Shown here in pieces: positions 1-9,738 of a DNA stretch of 64,000 bases. The position numbers and the translations under genes were made by a program. Position 1 is the stretch's first letter. Each line of letters starts with the position of its first letter. Origin of the DNA: Variovorax paradoxus NBRC 15149 (GTDB lineage Bacteria > Pseudomonadota > Gammaproteobacteria > Burkholderiales > Burkholderiaceae_C); contig NZ_BCUT01000001.1 in the NCBI RefSeq assembly GCF_001591365.1, forward strand, positions 2,976,001 to 3,040,000, in the 5' to 3' direction. Below the pieces are notes generated by a model. That model had not been told where the DNA came from. It searched no databases and saw only the letters and a program-made list of their open reading frames with translations.

Positions 1-1
1 G

Positions 2-820
2 GTGGCCAAGAGCATCGGGCGGCTCGAGGCGCGGCTGGGCACGCGGCTCTTCCTGCGCACCACGCGCAGCCAGAGCCTCACCGAGGAAGGCCACGGCTAC
101 TACGAGCGCTGCCGGCGCGTGCTGGCCGAGCTCGACGCCGCCGAGGCCATGGCCGATGCCGCGCGCAGCACCGCGGCCGGGCTGGTGCGCCTGAGCATGC
201 CGGCCATGCTGGGGCGGCTGAAGGTCGGGCCGCTGCTGCTCGCGCTGGCGCGCCGGCATCCGGGGCTGTCGCTGGAGCTGTCCTTCAACGACCGGCGCGT
301 GGACCTCGTCGAAGACGGTCTGGACCTGGCCATCCGCAGCGGCGAGCTGGCCGACAGCGCCGAGCTGGTCGCGCGGCCGGTCGGCGTGCAATGGATGGCG
401 CTGTGCGCCGCGCCCGCCTACCTGGCCGAGCGCGGGCGCCCGGGCAGCGTGGCCGAGCTGGGTGCATCGCCGTCGCACGAGGCCGTGTTCTATGCGCGCG
501 ACGGGCAGGTCTCGCCCTGGCGCTTCCACGACGCCGATGGCCGGCTGGTCGAAGTGGTGCTGCCCTCGCGGCTGCGCTGCGACAGCGCCGAGGTGCTGCT
601 CGAAGCCGCCATCGGCGGCATGGGGCTGGCGCGCCTGCCGGCCTGGCTCGCGGCCGATGCGCTGGCGGCCGGCACGCTGGTGCGCGTGTTCGAGGAGCCG
701 CGGCCCTTCGGATTCGCGCTCAACGTGATCCGCTCGCGCAGCCGCTACCTGCCGCACAAGACACGCGTGGTGGTCGACTGGCTGGCCGAGCACCTGCCGC
801 CGCTGCTGGCGGCCCGCTGA
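2..820 (+). CDS. LysR-family transcriptional regulator, N-terminus cut off by the window edge
   Basis: DNA-binding regulator of the LysR type. The visible protein begins inside the winged HTH: the [15 protein letters not shown] stretch is the recognition/wing segment that usually lies near residues 35-50, so roughly 35 residues are missing upstream. The GTG at position 2 is therefore not taken as the true start. The rest is a periplasmic-binding-protein-like effector domain of normal length, with the typical [14 protein letters not shown] segment. The effector cannot be read from the sequence. A solute-binding protein gene follows 57 bp downstream on the same strand and may be co-regulated, which is inference only. 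Confidence 0.9.
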   Translation: MAKSIGRLEARLGTRLFLRTTRSQSLTEEGHGYYERCRRVLAELDAAEAMADAARSTAAGLVRLSMPAMLGRLKVGPLLLALARRHPGLSLELSFNDRRVDLVEDGLDLAIRSGELADSAELVARPVGVQWMALCAAPAYLAERGRPGSVAELGASPSHEAVFYARDGQVSPWRFHDADGRLVEVVLPSRLRCDSAEVLLEAAIGGMGLARLPAWLAADALAAGTLVRVFEEPRPFGFALNVIRSRSRYLPHKTRVVVDWLAEHLPPLLAAR

Positions 821-877
821 GCGGCTTTGCCCGCTATCCTCGGGTCGCCTTTCATCCACTCATCCACCGGAGAACGC

Positions 878-1921
878 ATGCGCCCCTTTGTCCAGAGGAA
901 TGCCGCGGCCCTTGCCGCCTGCGCGGGCGCCATGGCCTTGCTTTTTGCTTCGGGCGCGGCGGCCGAGGGCACGGTGAATGCGCTGTGCAGCACCGACGCG
1001 GGCTGGTGCGAAGCCGCGGCCGCCGCCTTCACGCGCGAGACCGGCATCCGGGTGCAGCAGGCGCACAAGGGCACCGGCGAGATCGGCGCCCAACTGCGCG
1101 CCGAGGCCGCCAATCCCAAGACCGACATCTGGTGGGGCGGCACCGGCGACCCGTTCCTGCAGGCGGCCGAGCAAGGCCTGCTCGAAGCCTACCGGCCGGC
1201 CTACATCAACGACCTGCACGACTGGTCGGTGCGCCAGTACGCCATGTCGCAGAACATGGTGGGCGGCTTCTACACCAGCGCCATCGGCTTCGGCTTCAAC
1301 ACCGAGCTGCTCAGGCGCAAGAAGCTGCACGAGCCCAAGTGCTGGGCCGACCTCGCCAAGCCCGAATACCGGGGCGAGATCGAGATCTCGCATCCGGCCT
1401 CCAGCGGCACGGCCTACACCATCATCGCGGGCCTGGTGCAGCAGATGGGCGAGGACGCGGCCTTCGACTATCTGAAGAAGCTGCACCGCAACGTCACCAG
1501 CTACACCCGCAGCGGCCAGGCGCAGGCGCCCAACGTGGCCAAGGGCGAGGTGGCAGTGGGCGTGAGCTTCATCTTCGGCTTCGAGCGCTGGCGGTACGAC
1601 AAATTCCCGGTCAAGACGGCCGCGCCCTGCGAGGGCACGAGCTACGAGGTCGGCGGCATCGCGCTGGTCAAGGGCGCGCGCAACAAGGAGAATGCGAAGC
1701 GCTACTACGACTGGCTCATGAGCCCGGCCGGCCAGGCGATCGGCGGGCAGGTCGGCAGCCTGCAGTCGCCCGCCAACAAGACCTTCAAGCCCGATCCGCG
1801 CATTCCGCCCATGAGCGAGGTCAAGCTCATCAAGTACGACTTCGAGAAATACGGCAGGGCCGCCGAGCGCAAGCGGCTGATCGACCGCTGGACCCGCGAG
1901 GTGGAATCGCAGGCCCGGTAG
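878..1921 (+). CDS. Periplasmic ABC transporter substrate-binding protein (Fe3+/phosphonate-type family 1)
   Basis: A 347-residue exported solute-binding protein. The ATG at 878 is chosen because it is preceded by a GGAG box and begins a classic signal peptide: basic MRPFVQR, then an Ala/Leu core ending in SGAAAEG. An in-frame upstream start at 827 would bury the signal. The mature part resembles the family that binds ferric iron, 2-aminoethylphosphonate or similar ligands (segments [15 protein letters not shown] and [11 protein letters not shown]). No permease or ATPase gene is adjacent, so this is an orphan receptor here and its ligand is unknown. Two small hairpins follow the stop (1936-1964), but without a T-run. 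Confidence 0.85.
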   Translation: MRPFVQRNAAALAACAGAMALLFASGAAAEGTVNALCSTDAGWCEAAAAAFTRETGIRVQQAHKGTGEIGAQLRAEAANPKTDIWWGGTGDPFLQAAEQGLLEAYRPAYINDLHDWSVRQYAMSQNMVGGFYTSAIGFGFNTELLRRKKLHEPKCWADLAKPEYRGEIEISHPASSGTAYTIIAGLVQQMGEDAAFDYLKKLHRNVTSYTRSGQAQAPNVAKGEVAVGVSFIFGFERWRYDKFPVKTAAPCEGTSYEVGGIALVKGARNKENAKRYYDWLMSPAGQAIGGQVGSLQSPANKTFKPDPRIPPMSEVKLIKYDFEKYGRAAERKRLIDRWTREVESQAR

Positions 1922-2031
1922 GCCTATTGTTTTTCGGGGCGAAAGCCCCAACTCGCAGAGTTGGCGAGTCGGGCGTGCGGTCAAGGCCGCCCGGCTTAGA
2001 ATTTTTTGGCTTCGATATTTCTTCTCTTCCC

Positions 2032-4068
2032 ATGGCTGATTCTTCCAACACGAAACTCCCGTTCCAGGCTGAAGTCGCGCAGCTGCTGCACCTTGTCACG
2101 CATGCGCTCTACTCGAACAAGGAAATCTTCCTGCGCGAGCTGATCTCGAACGCATCGGACGCCTGCGACAAGCTGCGCTTCGAGGCGCTCGACCACCCCG
2201 AGCTGTATGAAGACCAGACCGAGCTGGACGTGCGGCTTTCCTTCGACAAGGCCGCGCGCACCATCACCATCACCGACAAGGGCATCGGCCTGTCGCGCCA
2301 GGAGGCCATCGAGAACCTCGGCACCATCGCCAAAAGTGGTACCAAGGACTTCGTGAGCAAGCTCAGCGGCGACCAGAAGGCCGACGCCCAGCTGATCGGC
2401 CAGTTTGGCGTGGGCTTCTATTCGGGCTTCATCGTGGCCGACAAGATCACGGTCGAATCGCGCCGCGCGGGCCTGCCGCCCGAGCAGGGCGTGCGCTGGA
2501 CGAGCGGCGGCGCGGGCGACTTCGAGGTGGCCGACATCACGCGCCCCGAGCGCGGCACCCGCATCACGCTGCACCTGCGCGACGACGCCGACGAATACCT
2601 CAACGCCTGGAAGCTCAAGCAGATCGTCGGCAAATATTCCGACCACATCTCGCTGCCCATCCTCATGGAAAAGGAGGAGTGGAAGGAAGGCGAGAACGAC
2701 CAGCCCGGCGACATGGTCAAGACCGGCGAATGGGAAACGGTCAACAAGGCCAGCGCGCTCTGGAGCCGCCCCAAGAAGGACATCACGCCCGAGCAGTACG
2801 AAGAGTTCTACAAGACCATCAGCCACGACTACGAGGCGCCGCTCGCCTGGAGCCACAACCGCGTGGAAGGCAGCACCGAGTACACACAGCTGCTCTACAT
2901 CCCTTCGAAGGCGCCATTCGACCTGTGGAACCGCGACAAGAGCGCGGGCGTCAAGCTCTACGTGAAGCGCGTCTTCATCATGGACGACGCCGAGGCGCTG
3001 CTGCCCAGCTACCTGCGCTTCGTGAAGGGCGTGATCGATTCGTCCGACCTGCCGCTCAACGTGAGCCGCGAGCTGCTGCAGGAAAGCCGCGACGTGAAGG
3101 CCATCCGCGAAGGCAGCACCAAGCGCGTGCTCGGCATGCTCGAGGACCTGGCCAGGAAGCAGAAGACCGGGCCGGAAAGCGGCGAAGGCAAGATCGACGT
3201 GGGTTCGGGCGAATCGGTGCCGGCCCCCGAGCCGACCGAGGCCGTGACCGATGTGGTCGACAAGAACGCCCCCACGGCCGCCGAAGCCGCCGCGGCCGCC
3301 GCCGACGAATCGGGCAAGTACGCCAAGTTCTATGCCGAGTTCGGCGCCGTGCTCAAGGAAGGCCTGGGCGAGGACTTCGGCAACCGCGACCGCATCGCCA
3401 AGCTGCTGCGCTTCGCCTCCACCACGAGCGACACCGTGAGCGTGAGCTTTGCCGACTACAAGGCGCGCATGAAGGAAGGCCAGGACGCGATCTACTACAT
3501 CACGGCCGACACGCTCGCCGCCGCCAAGAACAGCCCCCAGCTCGAAGTCTTCAAGAAGAAGGGCATCGAGGTGTTGCTCATGACCGACCGCGTCGACGAG
3601 TGGGCGCTCAACTACCTCACCGAGTTCGACGGCACGCCGCTGCAGAGCGTGGCCAAGGGCGCGGTCGACCTCGGCAAGCTGCAGGACGAGGCCGAGAAAA
3701 AAGCCGCCGAGGAAGCCGCCGAATCCTTCAAGCCGCTGCTCGAGAAGCTCAAGGAAGCGCTCAAGGACAAGGCCGAGGACGTGCGCGTGACCACGCGCCT
3801 GGTCGATTCGCCGGCCTGCCTGGTGGTGCAGGACGGCGGCATGAGCACGCAGCTCGCGCGCATGCTCAAGCAGGCCGGCCAGCCCGCGCCCGACCTCAAG
3901 CCCGTGCTCGAAGTGAACGCCGAGCACGCGCTCGTGAAGAAGCTCGACGGCTCCGAGCATTTCGATGATCTTGCGAACATTCTTTTCGACCAGGCGCTGC
4001 TGGCCGAAGGCGGCCTGCCGGCCGATCCCGCGGCCTACGTGAGGCGCGTCAACGCGCTGCTGGTGTGA
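2032..4068 (+). CDS. htpG: Molecular chaperone HtpG (Hsp90 family)
   Basis: Cytosolic ATP-dependent Hsp90 chaperone, 678 residues, slightly longer than the E. coli protein. The N-terminal GHKL ATPase is intact: [17 protein letters not shown] carries the catalytic Glu and the ATP-binding Asn, followed by [10 protein letters not shown] and the lid glycine motif [10 protein letters not shown]. Middle and dimerisation domains follow. The extra length lies in an acidic, Ala/Glu-rich linker around residues 385-430, before the dimerisation domain. The ATG at 2032 gives the canonical start [16 protein letters not shown] looked for a sigma-32 type promoter in the 110 bp upstream and did not find a convincing one. 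The frame is open far upstream (back to 391), but that extension is the shadow of other genes. Confidence 0.98.
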   Translation: MADSSNTKLPFQAEVAQLLHLVTHALYSNKEIFLRELISNASDACDKLRFEALDHPELYEDQTELDVRLSFDKAARTITITDKGIGLSRQEAIENLGTIAKSGTKDFVSKLSGDQKADAQLIGQFGVGFYSGFIVADKITVESRRAGLPPEQGVRWTSGGAGDFEVADITRPERGTRITLHLRDDADEYLNAWKLKQIVGKYSDHISLPILMEKEEWKEGENDQPGDMVKTGEWETVNKASALWSRPKKDITPEQYEEFYKTISHDYEAPLAWSHNRVEGSTEYTQLLYIPSKAPFDLWNRDKSAGVKLYVKRVFIMDDAEALLPSYLRFVKGVIDSSDLPLNVSRELLQESRDVKAIREGSTKRVLGMLEDLARKQKTGPESGEGKIDVGSGESVPAPEPTEAVTDVVDKNAPTAAEAAAAAADESGKYAKFYAEFGAVLKEGLGEDFGNRDRIAKLLRFASTTSDTVSVSFADYKARMKEGQDAIYYITADTLAAAKNSPQLEVFKKKGIEVLLMTDRVDEWALNYLTEFDGTPLQSVAKGAVDLGKLQDEAEKKAAEEAAESFKPLLEKLKEALKDKAEDVRVTTRLVDSPACLVVQDGGMSTQLARMLKQAGQPAPDLKPVLEVNAEHALVKKLDGSEHFDDLANILFDQALLAEGGLPADPAAYVRRVNALLV

Positions 4069-4550
4069 AGGCCCGGCCGCGCACCGCCCGTGCAGCAGCC
4101 GCCCTTGCGGCGGCGCTCCTGCTGGCCATGGTGAGCGGCTGTTCGCACTATCACATCGGCATTCCGCTGGTGCCCGGGCTCTCGCTCGGCCTGGGCGCCA
4201 CCAAGGACGGCAATTTCTCCGTCGGCCTGAACACCGGCTGGGGCCCGCTCGGCGCGGGCGTGGCGGTCAACAACACCGGCGTGGTGGCCGGCACGGCTGG
4301 CGTGGGAGTGGGCGTTGGCGTCGGGCCGGTCGGCACCGGCGTGGGCGTAGGCAAGAGCGTGGTGCTGCACGATCCCAATGCGGGCAAGGCCGGGTACGCG
4401 CCGGCGGGCGGCGCCGCGCCGGTCACGACGGCGGCTGCAGTCTCCGCGCCGCAGCCTTCCGCGGTGCGCGTCTCCTACCGCCCGCCCGCGAATGCCGCCG
4501 ACGCTGCGGCCGGCAGCCCCGGCACGCCGGGCAATCCCGTCGCGCCCTGA
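4065..4550 (+). CDS. Small glycine/valine-rich lipoprotein of unknown function
   Basis: A 161-residue predicted lipoprotein. The start is a GTG whose last bases overlap the htpG stop (GTGA, 4065-4068), so translation is probably coupled to htpG. Residues 1-25 form a lipoprotein signal, and the lipobox LLAMVSGC places the lipidated cysteine at residue 26. The mature part has a Gly/Val repeat ([18 protein letters not shown]) around residues 76-105 that could pack as a flexible or membrane-associated segment, then an Ala/Pro-rich tail. I do not recognise the family. The tight link to a chaperone gene hints at stress co-expression, but this is inference. An annotator using only ATG starts would miss it. 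Confidence 0.75.
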   Translation: MKARPRTARAAAALAAALLLAMVSGCSHYHIGIPLVPGLSLGLGATKDGNFSVGLNTGWGPLGAGVAVNNTGVVAGTAGVGVGVGVGPVGTGVGVGKSVVLHDPNAGKAGYAPAGGAAPVTTAAAVSAPQPSAVRVSYRPPANAADAAAGSPGTPGNPVAP

Positions 4551-4587
4551 CCGCCGCAGCCCGCGGCGCTGTGCTGGAGACCGCTCC

Positions 4588-5493
4588 TTGGAACTCAAGC
4601 AATGGCGATGCTTCGTCACGCTGGCCGAGATCGGCAACATCCGGCGCGCCGCCTCGCTGCTCGCCATCTCGCAGCCCGCGCTCAGCGTGCGGGTGCAGCG
4701 GCTCGAGGAGGCCCTGGGCTTTGCGCTGTTCGACCGGCAGGCGCGCGGCGTCCGGCTGACGGAGCAGGGTGCGCGCCTGCTGCCGCACGCGCGGCGGCTG
4801 CTGTCGCGCGCCGCCGAGACCGACGAGGCCGCGCGCGCCATCGGGCGCGGCGCCTTCGACCGGCTGGAGATCGGCGTCACGCCCATCGCAGCGCTGTCCT
4901 TCTTTCCCGATGCGATGCGTGCCTTTTCGGCCGCGCATCCGGGCGTGGTGCTGGCGCTGACCGAGGGCCTGTCGGACGAACTCGAGGAGGCCGTGGCGCA
5001 CCGCAGGCTCGACCTCGCGGTGGTGCATCCGCCGTCCTCGCGCGACGACCTCGTGGTGCGCGAGGTGGCCCGCGACCGCTTCATGGCCGTGATGCCGGCC
5101 GCGCATCCGCTCGCGGGCGCCAGCCGCATTGCGGCGGCGGACCTGCGGCAGCAGACGCTGGTCGGCGTGCGGCGCGACATCGGGCCGGTGGTGTTCGACC
5201 GCATCGCCGCCTACCTTGCGCGTGCCGGCATCACCACGCAGGTCAACCAGTGCGCAAGCTCGTCGATCTCGCTCGTGGGGCTGGTGGCGGCCGGTGCGGG
5301 CATCGGGCTGGTGGTGGAATCGCTCGCCTGCATCGCACGGCCCGACATCCGTTTTGTTGCGCTCGCCGACGATCCGCCGAGCCTCGGCTATGCGATGTGC
5401 CACCGGCCCGACCTGCCGGCGGAACTGCAGGGCGCGTTCATGCAGGCTTTCCATGCGCCCAAGGCGCGCGCCGGCGCGCGGCCCGGGCTATGA
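4588..5493 (+). CDS. LysR-family transcriptional regulator
   Basis: A 301-residue LysR regulator. The protein must begin at LELKQWRCFVTLAEIGNIRR, so the start is the TTG at 4588; a GGAGA box lies 8 bp upstream and no in-frame ATG or GTG gives a better N-terminus. The HTH (residues 1-60, with RAASLLAISQPALSVRVQRLE) is followed by the effector domain. The upstream lipoprotein gene ends 37 bp earlier. The 3' end overlaps the convergent CoA-transferase gene by 6 bp (5488-5493). The target is unknown; the neighbouring CoA-transferase is possible, though that gene looks more likely to belong to the cluster divergent from the LysR at 9775. Confidence 0.9.
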   Translation: MELKQWRCFVTLAEIGNIRRAASLLAISQPALSVRVQRLEEALGFALFDRQARGVRLTEQGARLLPHARRLLSRAAETDEAARAIGRGAFDRLEIGVTPIAALSFFPDAMRAFSAAHPGVVLALTEGLSDELEEAVAHRRLDLAVVHPPSSRDDLVVREVARDRFMAVMPAAHPLAGASRIAAADLRQQTLVGVRRDIGPVVFDRIAAYLARAGITTQVNQCASSSISLVGLVAAGAGIGLVVESLACIARPDIRFVALADDPPSLGYAMCHRPDLPAELQGAFMQAFHAPKARAGARPGL

Positions 5494-6639
5494 GCCGCTG
5501 GTGCCAGTGCCGGCCGCGGCATCGGGCAGGAAGCGCTCGCCCGGCGTGAGCGGCGCGTGCCGGTAGCTCGCCGGCGTGCGGCTGAGCTTCACGGGCGCGC
5601 CGATGCCGCGGTAGCCGCCTTCCATTTCCACCACCATTTCGCGGTGCGCCGTGTGCGGATGCTCGAGCGCCGCAGCCACCGGCAGCACCGGCGCGGCGGG
5701 CACGCCCGCGGCCATCAGCTGCTCGACCAGCGCACGGCCGTCGAACGCCGCCATGGCCGCTTCCAGCTGCTGCTTGAGCCCCGCACGGTGCACCGAGCGC
5801 GCGCCGGCCGTGCGGTAGAGCGGATCGTCGGCCAGCGCGGGCAGGCCGATGCAGCGGCACAGGCTCGCGAACTGGCGGTCGTTGCCCACCGCCACGAACA
5901 CCGGGTCGGTGCCGGTGGCCAGCGCGTCGTAGGGATAGATGTTGGGATGCGCGTTGCCGGTGCGGCGGGGCTCGGTGCCATCCATGAACCAGTTGGCCGC
6001 ATGCGGATGCAGCAGCGAGAGCCCGCTGTCGTACAGCGCGGCTTCCACGAACTGCCCGCGGCCGCTGCGGTTGCGCTCCTGCAGCGCGAGCAGCACGCCG
6101 ATCACCGCATTGAGCCCGGTCACCATGTCGACCACCGGCAGGCCCACGCGCAGCGGGCCGCCGTCGGCTTCGCCGTTGATGCTCATGATGCCGGTCATGG
6201 CCTGCACGGCGGCGTCGTAGCCGGGCAGCGCGCCCAGCGGGCCATCGGCGCCGAAGCCCGAGACGCGGCACCACACGAGGCGCGGAAAGCGCGCCGAGAT
6301 CGCCTCGTAGCCGATGCCCCAGCGCTCCATGGTGCCGGTCTTGAAGTTCTCGATCAGCACGTCGGCCTCGGCCACGAGCGCGAGCAGCGCCTCGCGGCCT
6401 TCGTCCGTGGAAAAGTCGAGGTGCTGCACGCGCTTGTTGCGGTTCAGGCCGTGGTAGTACGAAGCCACGCCGTCCTTGAAGGGCGGGCCCCAGGTGCGCG
6501 TGTCGTCGCCTTGCGGCGGCTCGACCTTGAGCACGTCGGCACCGTGGTCGCCAAGGATCTGGCCGCAGTAGGGGCCGCCGAGGATGCGCGAGATGTCGAG
6601 GACGCGGATGCCTGCGAGGGCGCCTTGGTGCTGTGTCAT
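5488..6639 (-). CDS. Class III CoA-transferase (CaiB/BaiF family)
   Basis: A 383-residue member of the family that transfers coenzyme A between carboxylic acids. The ATG at 6639 gives MTQHQGALAGIRVLDISRIL, the standard family N-terminus. The likely catalytic aspartate is Asp142 in GYDAAVQAMTG. Other family signatures are GADVLKVEPP, NRNKR and ENFKTGTMERWG. It lies downstream of the Bug receptor and the acyl-CoA dehydrogenase, all on the minus strand, suggesting a catabolic cluster in which the acid is imported, converted to its CoA ester and oxidised. A 260-bp inverted-repeat element (family A) separates it from the Bug gene, so it may be transcribed at a lower level or separately. Confidence 0.93.
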   Translation of the reverse strand: MTQHQGALAGIRVLDISRILGGPYCGQILGDHGADVLKVEPPQGDDTRTWGPPFKDGVASYYHGLNRNKRVQHLDFSTDEGREALLALVAEADVLIENFKTGTMERWGIGYEAISARFPRLVWCRVSGFGADGPLGALPGYDAAVQAMTGIMSINGEADGGPLRVGLPVVDMVTGLNAVIGVLLALQERNRSGRGQFVEAALYDSGLSLLHPHAANWFMDGTEPRRTGNAHPNIYPYDALATGTDPVFVAVGNDRQFASLCRCIGLPALADDPLYRTAGARSVHRAGLKQQLEAAMAAFDGRALVEQLMAAGVPAAPVLPVAAALEHPHTAHREMVVEMEGGYRGIGAPVKLSRTPASYRHAPLTPGERFLPDAAAGTGTSGS

Positions 6640-6674
6640 TTCGGTGTTCCGTGTTTTTGTGTGTTGGGTTTTTT

Positions 6675-6934
6675 GTTCAGGGGCGTGTGCACAGATCACC
6701 GGGTACTCCCCTCCGCGAATGTCCCCCGGCCTTCGGCCTCCCCCTTGATTTCGCTGCGGGGAGCACCCGATGCTCTGTGCACTGGGACACGCCGCTGGCA
6801 TATCGCTGATCAACCACGGCTCTGAAAACACTCGCGTCGATGGGGTGCCTTGCGCAGCGAAATCAAGGGGGAGGCCGAAGGCCGGAGGACATTCGCGGAG
6901 CAAGGTACCCCGTCGGCGCGAGTGCACCCTGAAC
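6675..6934. repeat. Long inverted-repeat intergenic element, family A copy 1
   Basis: A 260-bp element bounded by GTTCAGGG and its complement CCCTGAAC. Inside, two arms of about 66 bp are near-perfect inverted repeats of each other (from about 6704 and to about 6907); each contains CCGCGAATGTC, CGGCCTTCGGCCTCCC and TTTCGCTGCG. The central 70 bp contains TGATCAACCA and CAGTGCACAG-like sequence that is conserved in the second copy at 35028-35283, which lies in the opposite orientation. It fills the gap between the Bug receptor stop and the CoA-transferase start. No gene is visible in it. Its function is unknown; a transcript-stabilising or terminating fold, or a non-autonomous mobile element, are both possible. 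Confidence 0.85.
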
Positions 6935-6949
6935 AACTTCGGACTCAAA

Positions 6950-7936
6950 TCAATCCAGCTGCGCCCCCGACTTCTTCACCACGTCCTTCCACTTGGCCGA
7001 CTCGCTCACGATGAACTGCCCGAGCTTCTGCGGCGACGTGTCCGCCGAGGCCTCGAGGCCCTGCGCCGCGAACATCTGCTTGACCTTGGGCGAGTTCAGC
7101 ACCTCGGCGAAGGCCTGGTTGAGCCTGGCCACGCGGTCCGCGGGCGTGCCGGCGGGCGCCACGATGCCGAAGAACACGCTCACGTCGTAGCCCTTGTAGC
7201 CCTGCTCGGCAATCGTCGGCACCTCGGGCAGCGCCTGCGAGCGCGCGAGCGTCGCCACGCCCAGCGCGCGCAGCTTGCCGGCCTTCACATAAGGCAGCGC
7301 GGTGAGGATGTCGGTGAAGGTCATGCTCACCTGGTTGCCGAGCAGGTCGTTGAGCGCGGGGCCGGTGCCCTTGTAGGGGATGTGCTGCAGGTCGGTGCCG
7401 GCCACCGAGTTGAACAGCACGCCCGCCAGGTGCGACGACGCGCCGTTGCCCGACGACGCATAGCTGAGCTTGCCCGGGTTCGCCCTGGCATGGGCGACCA
7501 GCTCTTTCACGTCCTTCACCGGCAGCGCAGGGTTCACCACCAGGATGTTCGGCAGGTAGCCGACCTGGATCACCGGCGCGAAGCTCTTGACCGGGTCGTA
7601 GCTGATCTTGCGGTAGAGGCTCGCGTTGATGGCCAGCGGGCCCGAGGTGCCGAACAGCAGCGTGTGGCCGTCGGCCTCGGCGCGCGCCACGTAGTCGGCG
7701 CCGATGTTGCCGCCCGCGCCTGCGCGGTTCTCCACGATCATCGGCTGGCCGAGGCGGTCCTTCATCTCGGCGGCCAGCGTACGGGCCATGGCGTCGGTCG
7801 GGCCGCCGGGCGGGAAGGGCACGACCAGCACCAGGGGCTTGGAGGGGAAAGGCCCCTGGGCCTGTGCGGCGGGAGCGGCGCCCAGCAGCGCGGCGCAGGC
7901 GGTCAGGGCCGCGAAGAAGAGGGTGAGGTGTCGCAA
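6950..7936 (-). CDS. Bug-family tripartite tricarboxylate-type receptor, periplasmic
   Basis: A 328-residue periplasmic binding protein of the Bug (TctC) family, which binds small carboxylates or related compounds with a shell of water and backbone contacts. The best start is the TTG at 7936, with a GGAG box about 9 bp upstream, giving RHLTLFFAALTACAALLGAAPAAQA as a signal peptide; no in-frame ATG starts the signal. Family motifs VVPFPPGGPTDAMAR and the ligand-loop region ENRAGAGGNIGADYVA are present. No TctA/TctB permease genes are nearby, as is usual for the expanded Bug family of betaproteobacteria. It sits between an acyl-CoA dehydrogenase and a CoA-transferase, so its ligand may be the acid those enzymes process. 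Confidence 0.93.
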   Translation of the reverse strand: MRHLTLFFAALTACAALLGAAPAAQAQGPFPSKPLVLVVPFPPGGPTDAMARTLAAEMKDRLGQPMIVENRAGAGGNIGADYVARAEADGHTLLFGTSGPLAINASLYRKISYDPVKSFAPVIQVGYLPNILVVNPALPVKDVKELVAHARANPGKLSYASSGNGASSHLAGVLFNSVAGTDLQHIPYKGTGPALNDLLGNQVSMTFTDILTALPYVKAGKLRALGVATLARSQALPEVPTIAEQGYKGYDVSVFFGIVAPAGTPADRVARLNQAFAEVLNSPKVKQMFAAQGLEASADTSPQKLGQFIVSESAKWKDVVKKSGAQLD

Positions 7937-7970
7937 GATGATGTCTCCGTTTTTTCTCTGTCGTCGTGAA

Positions 7971-9683
7971 TCAGGCCGTGGCCTTGGCGGTGCGCGTGGT
8001 GGCCGCGCTGTTCCAGTCCGCGGGCATCGCGTCGGGCGCGAGCGGGTCGCGCGGCAGCACGCGGTGCAGCAGCACCAGCTGGGCCCAGCGAAGGCGCGGG
8101 GCGGAACCGCTGCGCGCGGCCTCCCAGGCCATCGCGATGCTGCTCGTGCAGTGGTAGAGCGCCGAGGCGGCCTGGCGCGCCAGCACGTCGCCGCCTTCTC
8201 GCGCGGCCGTCTCGGCCAGCGCGGCGGCGCGCGCCAGTGCATCGCGCAGCGCCTTGGCAAAGGCCGGCGGCAGCGCCGCATCGGCCAGCAGCTGCTCGCA
8301 GTGCGCGCGCAGCACCGGCAGCGAGCCCTCGCGCTTCACGGCGCGGATCACGTCCAGCGCCACGATGTTGCTCGTGCCTTCCCAGATCGAGCCCAGGTGC
8401 GCATCGCGCACGAGCCGCGGATCGCTCCATTCCTCGATGTAGCCGCAGCCGCCGCGCACTTCCATCGCGTCGCCCGTGACCTTGCGCGCATCGCGGCAGG
8501 CGCGGAACTTGATGAGCGGCGTGAGGATGCGCAGCAGCGCGTAGGCATCAGGCTCCCCGGCGTCGGAGCGCGCCAGCGCCAGCGCGGTCTGGCACACCAT
8601 GGTGCGCGCCTGCTCGGCCGGCAGGCGCAGCTTGTCGAGCTGGCGCTGCATCAGCGGCATCTGCTCGAGCGTGCGGCCGAAGGCGCGGCGCTCGGCGGCG
8701 ATGTATTCGGCCTCGGCCACCGCGCGGCGCATGAGGCCGGCGGCGCGCACGCCGTTCGATAGGCGCGAGTTGTTGACCATGTCGGCCATCTGCACGAAGC
8801 CGCGGCCTTCCTCGCCCACCAGGTAGGCGATGGCGCCTTCGAGCCGGATCTCGCCGCTGGCCATCGAGCGCGTGCCCAGCTTGTCCTTGAGGCGAATGAT
8901 GCGGTAATGGTTGAGGCTGCCGTCTTCGAGCCGGCGCGGCAGCAGGAACAGCGACACGCCCTTCATGCCGGCCGGGCCGTTGTCGGCGCGTGCGAGCACC
9001 ATCGCAAAGTCGGCATCGGGGTTGGAGCAGAACCACTTGTCGCCGCTGAGGCGCCAGCTGCCATCCGTCTCTTGCCGCGCCATCGTCGCGGTGGCCGCGA
9101 TGTCGGAGCCCGCGGCCTGCTCGGTCATGAACATCGCGCCCTGCGCAAGCTCGTCGAAATCGAGCGAGGTCAGGCGCGGCAGGAAGCGCGCGACCAGCTC
9201 GGGGCCCCCGAACTTCCTGAGCGTGCGCGTGAGCGAGTCGGTCATCGAGACCGGGCAGCACAGGCCGAACTCCGCCTGCACGAAGAGATAGGTCAGCACG
9301 TACTTGACCAGCGGCGGCATCCTGCCCTTCCAGCCCAGCGTCTCATCGCGGTGCGACATCGCGGCCAGGCCGAATTCGCTGAGCGCGAGGCGTTCCATCT
9401 CGACGTAGGCCGGGTGCTTGACGATCTTCTGCTCGTCCAGGCCGGTGCGCGTGCGCTGCTCCAGCGTGGGCGGGTTGCGGTCGGCGGTGCCGGCCAAGTC
9501 GTCGAGCAGGCCGCCCGCGAGGCCGCCCAGCCGCTCGAAGTGCGGCTGCATGTGGGCCAGCAGGTCGGCGGGCAGGTAGAGCGCGAGCAGCTTGTGCAGC
9601 TCGGTGTCGGTGCTGAACAGGTTCTGGCCGTGGCGGTCGGGAATCGGGTGCGCGTGCGCGGCGGTGGCGTCGTTCTGGGCCAT
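7971..9683 (-). CDS. Acyl-CoA dehydrogenase, AidB-like long form
   Basis: A 570-residue FAD-dependent acyl-CoA dehydrogenase family protein. It is longer than classical chain-length-specific enzymes (about 380) and close to the AidB-like group (about 540). Visible signatures are the FAD/substrate segments MTEQAAGSDI and WFCSNPDADFAMVLA, the LKDKLGTRSMASGE segment, and the C-terminal GGCGYIEEWSDPRLVRDA followed by SIWEGTSNI. The ATG at 9683 is chosen; an in-frame extension to 9776 would run into the regulatory region. First gene of the minus-strand catabolic cluster, divergent from the LysR gene at 9775. AidB-like proteins may bind DNA or act on unusual acyl-CoA esters; the catabolic neighbours favour a metabolic role here. 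Confidence 0.92.
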   Translation of the reverse strand: MAQNDATAAHAHPIPDRHGQNLFSTDTELHKLLALYLPADLLAHMQPHFERLGGLAGGLLDDLAGTADRNPPTLEQRTRTGLDEQKIVKHPAYVEMERLALSEFGLAAMSHRDETLGWKGRMPPLVKYVLTYLFVQAEFGLCCPVSMTDSLTRTLRKFGGPELVARFLPRLTSLDFDELAQGAMFMTEQAAGSDIAATATMARQETDGSWRLSGDKWFCSNPDADFAMVLARADNGPAGMKGVSLFLLPRRLEDGSLNHYRIIRLKDKLGTRSMASGEIRLEGAIAYLVGEEGRGFVQMADMVNNSRLSNGVRAAGLMRRAVAEAEYIAAERRAFGRTLEQMPLMQRQLDKLRLPAEQARTMVCQTALALARSDAGEPDAYALLRILTPLIKFRACRDARKVTGDAMEVRGGCGYIEEWSDPRLVRDAHLGSIWEGTSNIVALDVIRAVKREGSLPVLRAHCEQLLADAALPPAFAKALRDALARAAALAETAAREGGDVLARQAASALYHCTSSIAMAWEAARSGSAPRLRWAQLVLLHRVLPRDPLAPDAMPADWNSAATTRTAKATA

Positions 9684-9738
9684 GCGTTGTGTCTCCTGGT
9701 TCGCCGCATTGTTGGTTTCCAGGCGATCCGTGTCTAAT

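Noticed and set aside
1936..1964. Terminator after the binding-protein gene
   Set aside because: GGGGC-GAAA-GCCCC and CCAACTC-GCA-GAGTTGG hairpins overlap and lack a following T-run on either strand.
391..2031. Open frame running in from far upstream of htpG, giving a 1225-residue fusion
   Set aside because: It is the high-GC shadow of the LysR and binding-protein genes; HtpG has a canonical start at 2032.
1922..2031. Sigma-32 heat-shock promoter before htpG
   Set aside because: No CTTGAAA-type -35 with CCCCAT-type -10 at proper spacing was found.
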